Below, piece by piece: positions 27,209 through 35,762 of a DNA stretch of 40,876 nucleotides. Both the position numbers and the translations under genes were made by a program. The DNA lies in NCBI GenBank assembly GCA_012516935.1, contig JAAYVZ010000272.1, forward strand, positions 1 through 40,876. The letters run 5' to 3'. The first letter of the stretch is position 1; each line of letters begins with the position of its first letter. The notes below the pieces were generated by a model, which saw nothing but the letters and a program-made list of their open reading frames with translations, was not told the origin of the DNA and made no database searches. The stretch is from Holophagae bacterium (GTDB lineage: Bacteria; Acidobacteriota; Thermoanaerobaculia; Thermoanaerobaculales; Thermoanaerobaculaceae).

Positions 27209-28345
27209 CTATACCCACACGCCGGGGATGGTGCGGTGGCAGGCGGGACAGGCGCCGTGGTGGAGGCGGTTCGAAAGCACCTGGAAACCGGCGCGCTCGA
27301 TGAGCAGCTCGCCACAGCCCGGGCAGACGGTGCTCTCGCCGGCGTGGCCGGGGACATTGCCCACGTACGCGAACTGCAGACCCTCGGCCTTGGCGATCGC
27401 CCACGCCCGGTCGAGGGTGGCGACCGGCGTCGCCCGCAAGTTGGTGAGCCGGTACGTGGGGTGGAAGCGCGTGAAGTGCACCGGCACCTCGGGCCCGAGG
27501 GTGCGGACGACCCAGCGCGCGAGGTCGCGCACCTCGGCTTCGGAGTCGTTGAGTGTCGGGATGAGCAGGACGACGATCTCGAGCCACACGCCAGAGGCCC
27601 GGATGATCTCGAGTGCCCTGAGCACCGGCTTGAGCTCGCCGCGCACGAGGTCGCGGTAGAACTGCTCGCGGAACGCCTTGAGGTCCACCTTGAACGCGGC
27701 CAGCAACGGCAGCACCTCACGCAGCGGCTGCTCCTGGATGTAGCCGTTGCTGACGACCGTGGAGCGGATGCCGAGGCGGCGGCCGGCCTGCGCGGCGTCG
27801 CGCACGTACTCCCAGAACACCACCGGCTCCGAGTACGTGGCCGAGAGCAGTGGAGCGCCAGCTCGCCGGGCGGCCTTCGCCAGCTCCTCGGGCGGCAGAT
27901 ACACGGCTTTCACCTGCTCCGCGCGGAACTGCGAGATCTCCCAGTTCTGACAGAACTTGCACTCGACGTTGCAGCCCGCGGTAGCAAACGACAGCGCCCG
28001 CTGCCCCGGCAGCACGTGGAAGAAGGGCTTTTTCTCGATCGGATCGACGTGCACGGCGCAGGCCGCGCCCCACACCAGCGTGTGGTAGACACCGCCGCGG
28101 TTTTCGCGCACTCCGCACCCGCCGGTCTCGGCCTCCGCAACCTGACACGCTCGCGGGCAGAGCTGGCAGGCGACCCGTTTCTCCTCGAGCTTCCGATACC
28201 ACGACGCCTCACGAGCGGGAATCTGGTCGCCCGCGACCGTGGCGCCGACCACCGGCTCGCTCTCCAGACCACGAGCCAAAAGACCGAAGCCAGCGCCCGC
28301 ACAGGCAAGACTCAAGAGCCGCCGGCGGTCGAGGTCGCCACTCAT
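27209..28345 (-). CDS. amrS: AmmeMemoRadiSam system radical SAM enzyme with Tat-like leader
   Basis: The 378-residue protein has the radical SAM motif Cys125, Cys129 and Cys132 (CNVECKFCQNW), an N-terminal cysteine set (Cys60, 63, 67, 77) and a C-terminal zinc-ribbon-like segment (CPGCG, CPACH), all usual for the AmrS family. The substrate is unknown; elsewhere the gene sits with Memo and AMMECR1 genes, neither of which is here. Residues 7-26 (RRRLLSLACAGAGFGLLARG) look like a twin-arginine leader, implying export, which is odd for an enzyme that needs reduced electron donors. The ATG overlaps the DUF362 stop by 4 nt. Confidence 0.9.
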   Translation of the reverse strand: MSGDLDRRRLLSLACAGAGFGLLARGLESEPVVGATVAGDQIPAREASWYRKLEEKRVACQLCPRACQVAEAETGGCGVRENRGGVYHTLVWGAACAVHVDPIEKKPFFHVLPGQRALSFATAGCNVECKFCQNWEISQFRAEQVKAVYLPPEELAKAARRAGAPLLSATYSEPVVFWEYVRDAAQAGRRLGIRSTVVSNGYIQEQPLREVLPLLAAFKVDLKAFREQFYRDLVRGELKPVLRALEIIRASGVWLEIVVLLIPTLNDSEAEVRDLARWVVRTLGPEVPVHFTRFHPTYRLTNLRATPVATLDRAWAIAKAEGLQFAYVGNVPGHAGESTVCPGCGELLIERAGFQVLSNRLHHGACPACHRTIPGVWV

Positions 28346-29304
28346 GCCAGCACCTCCCGCACCGCCGCCGGGTCACCCACGCCGAGCCCGTATCGTGCCG
28401 CAGTGGCGACGAAGCTCGGCGGCCGCTGGGCCTCGGCCAGGCGCGGCAGGCCCCGGCGGGTGCGCTCCTCGTCGATGACCTTCCACGCCCAGGCGTCGAT
28501 CGCCACCGGATCGGTGGAGGCCGCAACCATCCCCAGCGGCCAGGCCATGTCCGGACGGTAGGCGGGCCCGCCGTGGCACTGCGCCGTGCCTGCGTCCAGC
28601 ACGGTGAGGCGGAGCTTGCTCCGCACGTACGGGTGGCTGACGACATCGGCGACGTACGGGTTACAGTTGCCGTCGTGGTACTTGTTGGGGTTGTGGATGA
28701 CCCCGAACCAATTCTTGAGCCCCGCCGAGACGCCGGCGAGGTCGTGGTCCTTGACGACGCCGAGCGACACGAGCGCCGTGCAGGTCGCCGACACCAGCCT
28801 CGCGAAGCATGAGCCGATCGCCCCGTGGCTCGCGGGCTGGCGGTCGTAGTCGTTGTCGATACCGAAGCAAAGGAACGGCTCGCCGGAGCGGCGGATCGTG
28901 TACCCGGCCCGCTGCAGCTCGCGGGAGGAGCGATCGAAGACGATGATCCGCTCGGAGCCGACGCCAGCGTCCCTCAGCAGTGCCGCCAGCGCCTCGACGA
29001 GAGCGGGGCGCGGCGACAAGCGCGGCCCGCCGAGGGTGTTGACCTTGATCCCGACCGTGTCGCCCGGCGCGAACAACTGCTTTGCCGCGGCCGCGCCCGA
29101 GCTCGCGCCGGTGGCCGCAACGAGCGCCCGCTCGAGCGCTTCACGCGCCTGCGCCGTCGTCATGTCCGCTCCAACGGCGGTCGCGGGAAGCCGCGCCAGA
29201 CCGACCTTGCCCCGGCGGACCGGGGCGGCTCCGGTGCCCACGGCGCCGACGACCCCGGCGCTCACAACAGCCAGCAACTCGCGGCGGCTCAGCGGCTCAC
29301 GCAC
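28342..29304 (-). CDS. DUF362 domain protein with twin-arginine leader
   Basis: The 320-residue protein begins REPLSRRELLAVVSAGVVGAVG, a good Tat signal (SRRELL plus a hydrophobic core). The DUF362 domain follows, with GIKVNTLGG, the DHDLAGVSAGLKNWFGVIHNPNKYH block and a C-terminal DPVAIDAWAWKVIDEER. DUF362 proteins have no settled function; some are fused to Fe-S domains, though none is seen here. The GTG at 29304 is chosen because it has a GGGGGGCGG stretch just upstream and puts the Tat motif at the N-terminus; an ATG at 29436 would add a long, unlikely extension. It is coupled to the AmrS-like gene by a 4-nt overlap. Confidence 0.85.
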   Translation of the reverse strand: MREPLSRRELLAVVSAGVVGAVGTGAAPVRRGKVGLARLPATAVGADMTTAQAREALERALVAATGASSGAAAAKQLFAPGDTVGIKVNTLGGPRLSPRPALVEALAALLRDAGVGSERIIVFDRSSRELQRAGYTIRRSGEPFLCFGIDNDYDRQPASHGAIGSCFARLVSATCTALVSLGVVKDHDLAGVSAGLKNWFGVIHNPNKYHDGNCNPYVADVVSHPYVRSKLRLTVLDAGTAQCHGGPAYRPDMAWPLGMVAASTDPVAIDAWAWKVIDEERTRRGLPRLAEAQRPPSFVATAARYGLGVGDPAAVREVLA

Positions 29305-29439
29305 TTTCCGCCCCCCGAAGATACGAATAAGGCTCGCCGCTGCCGGGCGCAAGCTTCGGCCGGCCCCGACGGCGCGAGCAACGGGGAAAACCCACGCACC
29401 GCTGACAGAGTGGGGGCTGCTCGGTCGACGGTTCACAGG

Positions 29440-29835
29440 TCACGGGTGAGCCGACTCGATCGTGAACGACGAGGTTGCGAGCACCTTACCGGCTCCGTCC
29501 TGGACCTCGACTCGCCACCCTCCGGTCGCGGTGGCCGGAACACTCTTGGTCGACCAGGTGCGCCAACGCGCCGCCTTTACCGGCAGCTCGGTGCGCCGCA
29601 CCTCCTTGTCGTTGAAGTACCACACGTGCACGACCTTGTCGGTCCCGCCCTTGACCTCCGAGAAGCAGTAGAGGAGGCCGACCGTGGCCGGGAAGCTCTC
29701 CGCCACCCCCACGGGTGCGCGATCCTCCCCGCCGGTACAAACGATCGCCGTCGCGAAGGCGCCGTCCTCTGCCAGCACCGAGCCGACCCCGATCACCAGT
29801 AGAACCACCACCGACCCGAGCACCGTCCTCCGCAT
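29440..29835 (-). CDS. Secreted DUF2914 domain protein
   Basis: The 131-residue protein has a signal peptide (MRRTVLGSVVVLLVIGVGSVLA) and a single DUF2914 domain: LLYCFSEVKGG, VVHVWYFNDKEVRRTELPV, RWRTWSTKSV and GGWRVEVQDGAGKVLATSSFTI. DUF2914 is a small beta-rich periplasmic domain of unknown function. The ATG at 29835 is preceded by a GGGAGAA ribosome site. It lies 135 bp upstream of the DUF362 gene on the same strand and might belong to the same transcript. Confidence 0.88.
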   Translation of the reverse strand: MRRTVLGSVVVLLVIGVGSVLAEDGAFATAIVCTGGEDRAPVGVAESFPATVGLLYCFSEVKGGTDKVVHVWYFNDKEVRRTELPVKAARWRTWSTKSVPATATGGWRVEVQDGAGKVLATSSFTIESAHP

Positions 29836-29951
29836 GCCCGTTCTCCCTTCGTGCCCCATCGTACCCGATGCCCGCCCCACCACTCACCCGGTCGCAGGTC
29901 GAGAGTCGAAAGCTGAAGGCTCTCCCCCGCGCCCACCCGGCGGGACACCGC

Positions 29952-29993
29952 CTTCGACCTTCGACCTTCGACCTCCGACCTCCGACCTTCGAC
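29952..29993. repeat. Six tandem copies of a 7-bp unit
   Basis: Six contiguous heptamers, CTTCGAC three times, CTCCGAC twice and CTTCGAC once, fill 42 bp between the DUF2914 gene and pyrR. Just upstream, 29900-29912 carries CGAGAGTCGAAAG, identical to 8320-8332. The unit resembles the CTCTCGA tandem at 8368-8384. This is an intergenic heptamer repeat, not coding. Confidence 0.85.
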
Positions 29994-30017
29994 CGGGCGC
30001 AAGGGCGGACGATGTGC

Positions 30018-30065
30018 TACGATTAGGCCCCGATGCGAGGTGAACCAGAGGCCCAAGGAGGTTCC
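30018..30065 (+). promoter_or_regulatory. Possible -10 element and short leader of the pyr operon
   Basis: TACGAT (30018-30023) resembles a -10 box, but no good -35 is seen 17 bp upstream. A leader of about 35 nt to the pyrR ATG would contain ACCAGAGG (30044-30051), which loosely recalls the loop of known PyrR RNA sites, just ahead of the AGGAGGT ribosome site. There is no room for a terminator-type attenuator, so any PyrR control would have to act on translation. This is speculative. Confidence 0.25.
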
Positions 30066-30617
30066 ATGCACAGGATACAAGTGCTTGACGCCCGCGAGCT
30101 TGCGCGTGTTTTCGAGCGGCTCGCTGCGGAGATCGTCGAGCAGGTCGGAGACGACGAGAAGCTGTACATGGTGGGCGTCCAGACTCGGGGTGTGCCGATC
30201 GCTCGACGTCTGGCCGAGCTCATCGGCGTCTCCACGGGACAGAAACCACCCGTGGGTGCCATCGACATCTCGCTCTACCGCGATGACATCGGTCCGTGGC
30301 GCCCGGCGCACCAGCAGCCGGTGATCCGCGACACCCGTCTGGACGAGAGCATCGAGGGACGGATCGTCTGCTTGGTAGACGACGTGCTCTACACCGGCCG
30401 GACGGTCCGCGCCGCCCTCGACACCCTCATGGACTTCGGCCGACCACGCGCAATCCGCCTCGCGGTGCTGGTGGACCGCGGCCATCGCGAGCTACCGATC
30501 GCCGCCGACTTCGTGGGCCGAACGGTGCCCACCGCACGAGCCGAGGACGTCCAGGTGCGTATCAAGGAGGTCGACGGCGAAGAAGGTGTCTGGCTGTTCA
30601 AAGAGGTGGCGTCATGA
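30066..30617 (+). CDS. pyrR: Bifunctional pyr operon regulator / uracil phosphoribosyltransferase
   Basis: PyrR senses UMP and binds pyr mRNA; it also has uracil phosphoribosyltransferase activity. The 183-residue protein has the phosphoribosyltransferase fold, with [24 protein letters not shown] and the PRPP motif [13 protein letters not shown] at about 101-113. Length is normal. The ATG has an ideal AGGAGGT site 4 nt upstream. It is the first gene of pyrR-pyrB-pyrC-receiver; its TGA overlaps the pyrB ATG by 4 nt. Confidence 0.96.
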   Translation: MHRIQVLDARELARVFERLAAEIVEQVGDDEKLYMVGVQTRGVPIARRLAELIGVSTGQKPPVGAIDISLYRDDIGPWRPAHQQPVIRDTRLDESIEGRIVCLVDDVLYTGRTVRAALDTLMDFGRPRAIRLAVLVDRGHRELPIAADFVGRTVPTARAEDVQVRIKEVDGEEGVWLFKEVAS

Positions 30618-31570
30618 GCTTCCAACCGGCCCAGCGCCTGCGCAGCAAGGACCTCGTGGGGATCGACCCGCTCACCCCCGAGGAGATCCAGCTCATCCTC
30701 GACACCGCGGATCAGATGCGGTCGATTGCCGAGCGGCCGATCAAGAAGGTCCCGGCGCTGCGTGGCATGACCGTCGTCAACCTCTTCTTCGAGGCTTCCA
30801 CCCGCACGCGTTTCTCGTTCGAGGTGGCAGAAAAACGCCTGTCGGCCGACTCACTCAGCTTCGCGTCCTCGACCTCGGCGGTAACCAAGGGTGAGACGCT
30901 CATCGACACGGCGCTCAACCTCGAGGCGATGCAGCCCGACTTCATCGTCATTCGGCACCAAAGCCCGGGGGTACCGCACCAGCTCGCCAAGATCCTGCGC
31001 TCGGCGGTGATCAACGCCGGCGACGGGGCGCATGAGCACCCCACCCAGGCACTGCTCGATGCGCTGACCATCCGCTGCCGGCGCGGCACGCTCGAGGGTC
31101 AAGTCGTGGCGATCATCGGCGATTTGCAGCACTCGCGAGTGTTACGCTCCAACGTGCTGCTGCTCGCGCGCATGGGCGCCACGGTGCGCGTCGCCGGCCC
31201 ACCCAGCCTCATCCCAATCGGCCTGGAAAAGCTCGGCTGCGAGGTTCACCACCGGATCGAGGACTGTATCGCCGGGGTCGACGTGGTAATGATGCTGCGT
31301 ATTCAGCTCGAGCGGCAGGGCCGAATGAACTTCCCGTCCCCGCGCGAGTTCTACGACTTCTACGCCCTCACCCCCGAGCGGCTCAAGCTGGCGAAGAAGG
31401 ACGCGCTAGTGATGCACCCCGGGCCGATGAACCGCGGGGTGGAGATCGATTCCCGGGTGGCGGACGGCCCCCAGTCGGTGATTCTCGAGCAGGTCACCAA
31501 CGGGGTGGCGGTGCGTATGGCGGTGCTGTACTTGCTGGCTGGAGGTTCCGGTGAACCGACTGCTCATTAA
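30614..31570 (+). CDS. pyrB: Aspartate carbamoyltransferase catalytic subunit
   Basis: The enzyme joins carbamoyl phosphate and aspartate in the second step of UMP synthesis. The 318-residue protein has the carbamoyl-phosphate motif STRTR at 62-66, the SAVTKGE loop, [10 protein letters not shown], and a C-terminal [11 protein letters not shown]. These are the standard catalytic residues, and the length fits the family. Translation is coupled to pyrR (ATGA overlap), and the end overlaps the pyrC start by 20 nt. No pyrI regulatory subunit is present here. Confidence 0.97.
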   Translation: MSFQPAQRLRSKDLVGIDPLTPEEIQLILDTADQMRSIAERPIKKVPALRGMTVVNLFFEASTRTRFSFEVAEKRLSADSLSFASSTSAVTKGETLIDTALNLEAMQPDFIVIRHQSPGVPHQLAKILRSAVINAGDGAHEHPTQALLDALTIRCRRGTLEGQVVAIIGDLQHSRVLRSNVLLLARMGATVRVAGPPSLIPIGLEKLGCEVHHRIEDCIAGVDVVMMLRIQLERQGRMNFPSPREFYDFYALTPERLKLAKKDALVMHPGPMNRGVEIDSRVADGPQSVILEQVTNGVAVRMAVLYLLAGGSGEPTAH

Positions 31571-32843
31571 GCATGCACGGGTAGTGGACCCTTCCCAGCG
31601 CCTCGATGAGGGGCTGGACATTCTGATCGTCGACGGCAAGGTAGCGCGCCTGGGCGAACGCCTCGAGGACAAGGACGCATCGGTTCTCGACGCCGCCGGC
31701 CTGGTAGCCGCACCGGGCTTCATCGACATCCATGCGCATCTGCGGGAGCCGGGGTTCGAGTACAAAGAGACCATCGCCTCCGGGGTTGCTGCCGCCGTCG
31801 CGGGAGGATTCACGGCCGTGTGCTGCATGGCCAATACTCAGCCGGTCAACGATTGTGCGGCGGTGACCGAGCTCATCCGCTCGCGAGCAGCAGCCGCCGA
31901 CCTTGCGCACGTGTACCCGATCGGCGCCGTTTCCAAAGGGCTCGCCGGCGAAGAGCTGGCCGAGTTCGGCGAGATGGTGCAGACCGGAGCGGTGGCGTTC
32001 TCCGACGACGGCAAACCGGTGCACAACAGCTACCTCATGCGACGGGCGCTGGAGTACGCGCAGCTCTTCGATGTGCCGGTCATCGATCACTGCGAGGACC
32101 TCGATCTGGTGGCCAAGGGGGTGATGCACGAAGGAGCGGTGAGCACTCGGCTGGGCTTGCGGGCGATCCCGAGCGCCGCTGAGGACGCGATGGTGGCTCG
32201 CGATATCGTGCTCGCCGAGCTGACCGGCGGCCACGTGCACATCGCCCACCTGTCGACCAAAGGGGCCATGGAGATGGTGCGTACCGCCAAGGCCAGGGGG
32301 CTTTTGGTCAGCTGCGAGGTCACGCCTCACCACCTGGCGCTCTCCGATCAGGCCGTGGCCGACTCCGACTTCGACACCAACACCAAGGTCAACCCGCCGT
32401 TGCGCTCTGCCGACCACGCGGAGGCGCTCATCCACGGCGTCATGGACGGGCTCGTCGACTGTCTGGCGACCGACCACGCACCGCACCATGCGGACGAGAA
32501 GGCGCAGGAGTACGACGTGGCGCCGTTCGGGATGGTGGGGCTCGAGACCGCACTCCCGGTCACCTATGACCTTCTCGTGCTCAAGCGCAAGCTACCGTTG
32601 CGGCTGTGGATCCAGCTCTGGTCCACCAACCCGGCCCGGCTGCTGAAGCTACCCGGCGGCACCCTCAAGCCGGGCTCCCCCGCCGACATCACGCTCCTGC
32701 ACCTCGACAGGACCGCCGTCGTGATCCCCGAGAAGTTCCGTTCCCTCTCGCGCAACACGCCGTTCGGAGGGCGGCGCCTGCGCGGCTGGCCGGCTGCTAC
32801 GATTGTCGGTGGGAGGGTCGTCTGGCAGCGTGAGCGAAGATAG
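31551..32843 (+). CDS. pyrC: Dihydroorotase (type I)
   Basis: The zinc enzyme closes carbamoyl aspartate to dihydroorotate. The 430-residue protein has the metal motif HAHLREPG (His61, His63), an MANTQPVND block, [26 protein letters not shown] and the DHAPHH motif that carries the catalytic Asp. Length and motifs point to the long type I (class PyrC/PyrX) form; since the metal-binding residues are intact it should be active. The start is a GTG at 31551 with GGAGGT 5 nt upstream, inside the pyrB end. It overlaps the receiver-domain gene by 14 nt. Confidence 0.96.
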   Translation: MNRLLIKHARVVDPSQRLDEGLDILIVDGKVARLGERLEDKDASVLDAAGLVAAPGFIDIHAHLREPGFEYKETIASGVAAAVAGGFTAVCCMANTQPVNDCAAVTELIRSRAAAADLAHVYPIGAVSKGLAGEELAEFGEMVQTGAVAFSDDGKPVHNSYLMRRALEYAQLFDVPVIDHCEDLDLVAKGVMHEGAVSTRLGLRAIPSAAEDAMVARDIVLAELTGGHVHIAHLSTKGAMEMVRTAKARGLLVSCEVTPHHLALSDQAVADSDFDTNTKVNPPLRSADHAEALIHGVMDGLVDCLATDHAPHHADEKAQEYDVAPFGMVGLETALPVTYDLLVLKRKLPLRLWIQLWSTNPARLLKLPGGTLKPGSPADITLLHLDRTAVVIPEKFRSLSRNTPFGGRRLRGWPAATIVGGRVVWQRERR

Positions 32844-33219
32844 GCCCCGCCGCGTCGTCGTCGTCGACGATTCATCACTGCAGTGCGCGGCCTGGCGCAA
32901 TATGCTGGAAAGGCGGTACGGGCTCCGGGTGGCGGTGGAGACCTACACCGATCCGGTTGTCGCGTGCGTCCAAATGCGACCGGACATCCACCTCATGCTG
33001 CTCGACTGGGAGATGCCGGTCATGGACGGTCAGGCGGTCCTCGCCGAGGCTCGGCGCCGGGGCGTCAACCTCAAGCGCGTCATCATCTCCTCCTCGCACC
33101 CCGCCGACGAGCTGCACCGAGTCTTCGACGCCTCGGGCTGCTTGGCGGTGATCGAGAAGGCCGAGCCCGAGCAGCAGGCCGCGTTCATGATGATCCTCGA
33201 CTCGATCATGCGGCGGTGA
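32830..33219 (+). CDS. Stand-alone receiver-domain response regulator
   Basis: The 129-residue protein is a single receiver domain, with VVVVDDSS at the N-terminus, phospho-acceptor Asp59 (LMLLDWEMPVMDG), Ser in IISSSHP and a Lys in IEKAEP. The Pro that normally follows this Lys is Ala. It has no output domain, so it probably acts in a phosphorelay or binds a target, like CheY or Spo0F; no kinase is nearby. The GTG at 32830 overlaps the pyrC end by 14 nt, with a GGGAGGG about 12 nt upstream; a TTG at 32803 or GTG at 32809 is possible. Confidence 0.85.
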   Translation: MSEDRPRRVVVVDDSSLQCAAWRNMLERRYGLRVAVETYTDPVVACVQMRPDIHLMLLDWEMPVMDGQAVLAEARRRGVNLKRVIISSSHPADELHRVFDASGCLAVIEKAEPEQQAAFMMILDSIMRR

Positions 33220-33438
33220 GCCCGCCAAGAGCCCGGCGCTCGGCAGCCAGTGATCAGTGGGCTGGGACCACTCGCCGCCCCCGCCGTCGCGGCTGGCTGG
33301 TCGTCGGCTCGGCCGCGCTCCGGGAGGAGGCGGAGGAGTGTGTTTCGAGCTCAGCAAAATCGTGACGGTGGAAAGACGAAGAGGTCGCCGTCAGGTCTGC
33401 CAACGGCGTGTCGGCTGACCCCGGGGGTCGGACACCGA

Positions 33439-34650
33439 TCAACGCTCGAGCGGTTGACGGACGAGCGCCGAGGGACGCACGAGCTCGACATGAGGAGCGA
33501 GGCGGGGCAGCTCGGCAACCAAGACCCGAATCGTCGCAGGGTGAACGTGGCCGATCGCAACCACCCGGCCATGCTGCTTGCAGAGCTCGACGGCTTGGCC
33601 GAGCGACCGCCTGACGGCGGGCGGCTCGCCGATCACGTCCAGGAAGACGTCGCGCCCGAGCGCCGGGATGCCGGCGTCCCGCATCACCACCTCGGCCACG
33701 GAGTCAGAGCTGGTGCGGGAGTCCAGGAAGTAGAGGCCCGTCTCCCGCAGCGCCCTCGCCAAGGCCTCCATCGTCGTGACGTCGGTGGTCGCCAGCGATC
33801 CCATGTGGTTGTTGACCCCGCGCGCGCCCGGCACCCGCGCCAGGGCGCGCCGGAGGCGGGAGTCGATCTCGGAGCTGCTGAGACCAACCTCGATGGCATC
33901 GGGGCCCGGCCCGCCGCCATCGTCGGTGACCGGCTGCATCGGCAGGTGCAGCAGCAGCTCCCGGCCCTGGCTCGCCAGGCAGCGGGCAACGTCGGTCGAC
34001 AGTGGGGTGTTCGGGAGCACCGCCACCGCCACCTCGGGCGCCAGAGCGCGCGCCTGCTCGCATACCTCGAGGCTGTTGCCGGCATCGTCGAGGACCACCG
34101 CCAGCCGGGGCGGCTCCGTGCTCGTGGCAGGGGTGGGCCTTGGGGAAGGGGCGGTCGCTGGGCCGGGGGTCCTGCCGCTCGTTCGAGCCGGCTCGCTGAG
34201 CACCAGGACGCGCCATCTGCTGGTGCCGACCGTCCCCTCGAGCCGGGCCAGGCCGTACCCACCTCGCTCGCCGAGCGGCCGCGGTTCGAGGCGTCCGCCC
34301 AAGTTATGGACCGCCGCCTGGAGGTCGAGGCTGAAGCGCTCCACGGCCAGGTGCCGAGGGGCGTGAACGGTGATGACCACGAGGTCACCGCTCGGCTCCT
34401 CCTGCTCCTCGGCGACGACGGCCTCGGCCGGACAACCGTGTCGAACCGCGACCTCGCGCACCACCTGCACCGGCCGCTCGGTGACCGGCACGGCGAGCGG
34501 CTGGCGTCGCTGGTGCTCTGAGAGCAGCACGACTGCCGTGACTCCGCCCACCAGCAAAACGACAGCCAGCGCAGCCCGCCACCCCCCACTGCCGCTGCGG
34601 CGACGGGAAGCGGCCTTGGGACTAGGCCGCTTTCTTGGCCGTCGCGCCAC
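33439..34650 (-). CDS. Divergent polysaccharide deacetylase family protein (YibQ-like)
   Basis: The 403-residue protein has a short basic cytoplasmic N-terminus, one membrane span (about 26-44: AALAVVLLVGGVTAVVLL), a variable Pro-rich linker and a C-terminal divergent deacetylase domain. Motifs are LAVVLDDAGNS, LPNTPLS, LLLHLPMQP, GVNNHMGSLATTD, YFLDSRTSSDSVAEVVM and a terminal IGHVHPATI. It probably acts on envelope glycans in the periplasm. It is last in the operon with EnvC and the S41-like protein; the envC-yibQ pairing is also found in E. coli. The GTG at 34650 with GGAG upstream is chosen; an ATG at 34668 would overlap the previous gene more. Confidence 0.88.
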   Translation of the reverse strand: MARRPRKRPSPKAASRRRSGSGGWRAALAVVLLVGGVTAVVLLSEHQRRQPLAVPVTERPVQVVREVAVRHGCPAEAVVAEEQEEPSGDLVVITVHAPRHLAVERFSLDLQAAVHNLGGRLEPRPLGERGGYGLARLEGTVGTSRWRVLVLSEPARTSGRTPGPATAPSPRPTPATSTEPPRLAVVLDDAGNSLEVCEQARALAPEVAVAVLPNTPLSTDVARCLASQGRELLLHLPMQPVTDDGGGPGPDAIEVGLSSSEIDSRLRRALARVPGARGVNNHMGSLATTDVTTMEALARALRETGLYFLDSRTSSDSVAEVVMRDAGIPALGRDVFLDVIGEPPAVRRSLGQAVELCKQHGRVVAIGHVHPATIRVLVAELPRLAPHVELVRPSALVRQPLER

Positions 34651-35755
34651 GCGCGAGCTCCAGGGCACGGTCGAGGACGGGGTCCGCGTCGGGCCGCATG
34701 CGCACCACCTCGTCAGGTTTGAGACCGTTGCCCAGCAACGGCTTGGAGTCGGGTCCGAGCGCCCATTCCTCAGCCAGCCACACCCGCCCCTCGCTCGTCC
34801 GGTACGCGTTCCGCACGCCGGTGTCGCCGTACGTCTCGAACCCCACCAGGGGCACGCCCCGGGCCTTGAGCAGCACAGCCACCAGCTCCCCGGCCCGGGC
34901 CGTGGTGTAGTCGACGCACGCGACGACCCGCCAGCTCCTGGGCTGGGCCTCGGCCGTGAGCGTCCCGCCCTCGCCCTCTCGCCTCGCCAGCTTCATCTCG
35001 ATGCGCCCACCCACGAGCAGCGCCGCCACCTCCGCGGCCGCGGTCTCGTCGCCGAGCGCCAGACTGCGCAGATCGACGACCACGGCTGCCGCATCCTGCT
35101 GGGCGTCGAGCTGCACTCGAAGCGCTGCCACGTTCTCCCGCCTCACCGCCCCGATCCGTACCACGGGGACGCCTTCGCGCACCTCCACCGTCGGGCCCGC
35201 GGACCTGACTTGCGCCGCTTTCAACCGCACTGTCCGCGTACCCGAGAGCTGTCGGTCAATGACCACGACGTCGACGTCGCGTTCCGCCTGCTCGGCTTCG
35301 TCCAGGAGCACCAGCGCCCGCCACACCGGGCGCGCCCGCACCGCCACGCCCCCCACCCTCTCCAGCAACTCACCCGGCAGCAGCCCGGCGGTCGCGGCCG
35401 GTGAGTCGGGTAGGGTCTGCAGCACCAACGGGTAGGACGAGCGCTTCCCGAGCACCAGCCCGTACGGTGGCAGCTCCCTCGCGGTGATCCGCTCGAACGC
35501 CTTCGCCTCGGTTTCGGGGACGTAGGCACCCCCCGGGTCCACCGTCTCCACCATCCCCGCCAGCGCCCCTTGCTCGACCTGCGGGATGCTCACCTCCTCC
35601 ACATACGAGGAGCGCACGAGCGCCACAGTCTGTCCGACCAGGCCCACGAGACGGTACAGCCCCGAGCCGGCAGGGCCGCTCGCGCCCACCGTCACCGTCA
35701 CCACACCCAGCACCAGCACGACCGACACGATCAGAAACCAGGATCTCAGCTTCAC
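34622..35755 (-). CDS. S41/CtpA-like PDZ protein lacking the catalytic dyad
   Basis: The 377-residue protein has a signal anchor (about 5-25), the CtpA N-terminal helix region (ALAGMVETVDPGGAYV), a PDZ domain (about 90-165: LQTLPDSPAATAGLLPGELLERVGGVAV) and a C-terminal S41 fold (VVVDLRSLALGDETAAAEVA). In active CtpA enzymes the Ser lies in a SASAS block and the Lys in FGKG. Here these read YTTARAGE and YGDTG, so both dyad residues seem to be gone. It is likely a non-catalytic scaffold working with EnvC. The GTG at 35755 has GAGG 6 nt upstream and follows the EnvC stop by 7 bp. Confidence 0.85.
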   Translation of the reverse strand: MKLRSWFLIVSVVLVLGVVTVTVGASGPAGSGLYRLVGLVGQTVALVRSSYVEEVSIPQVEQGALAGMVETVDPGGAYVPETEAKAFERITARELPPYGLVLGKRSSYPLVLQTLPDSPAATAGLLPGELLERVGGVAVRARPVWRALVLLDEAEQAERDVDVVVIDRQLSGTRTVRLKAAQVRSAGPTVEVREGVPVVRIGAVRRENVAALRVQLDAQQDAAAVVVDLRSLALGDETAAAEVAALLVGGRIEMKLARREGEGGTLTAEAQPRSWRVVACVDYTTARAGELVAVLLKARGVPLVGFETYGDTGVRNAYRTSEGRVWLAEEWALGPDSKPLLGNGLKPDEVVRMRPDADPVLDRALELARGATAKKAA

Positions 35756-35762
35756 CCCAACC

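Noticed and set aside
27024-27587. An N-terminal extension of the prolyl oligopeptidase frame
   Set aside because: It would bury the signal peptide inside the protein and run over the AmrS-like gene. The ATG at 27023 has a strong ribosome site.
25740-27659. A ~640-codon plus-strand open frame over the prolyl oligopeptidase gene
   Set aside because: No motif, and opposite a complete S9 peptidase with signal peptide and catalytic triad.
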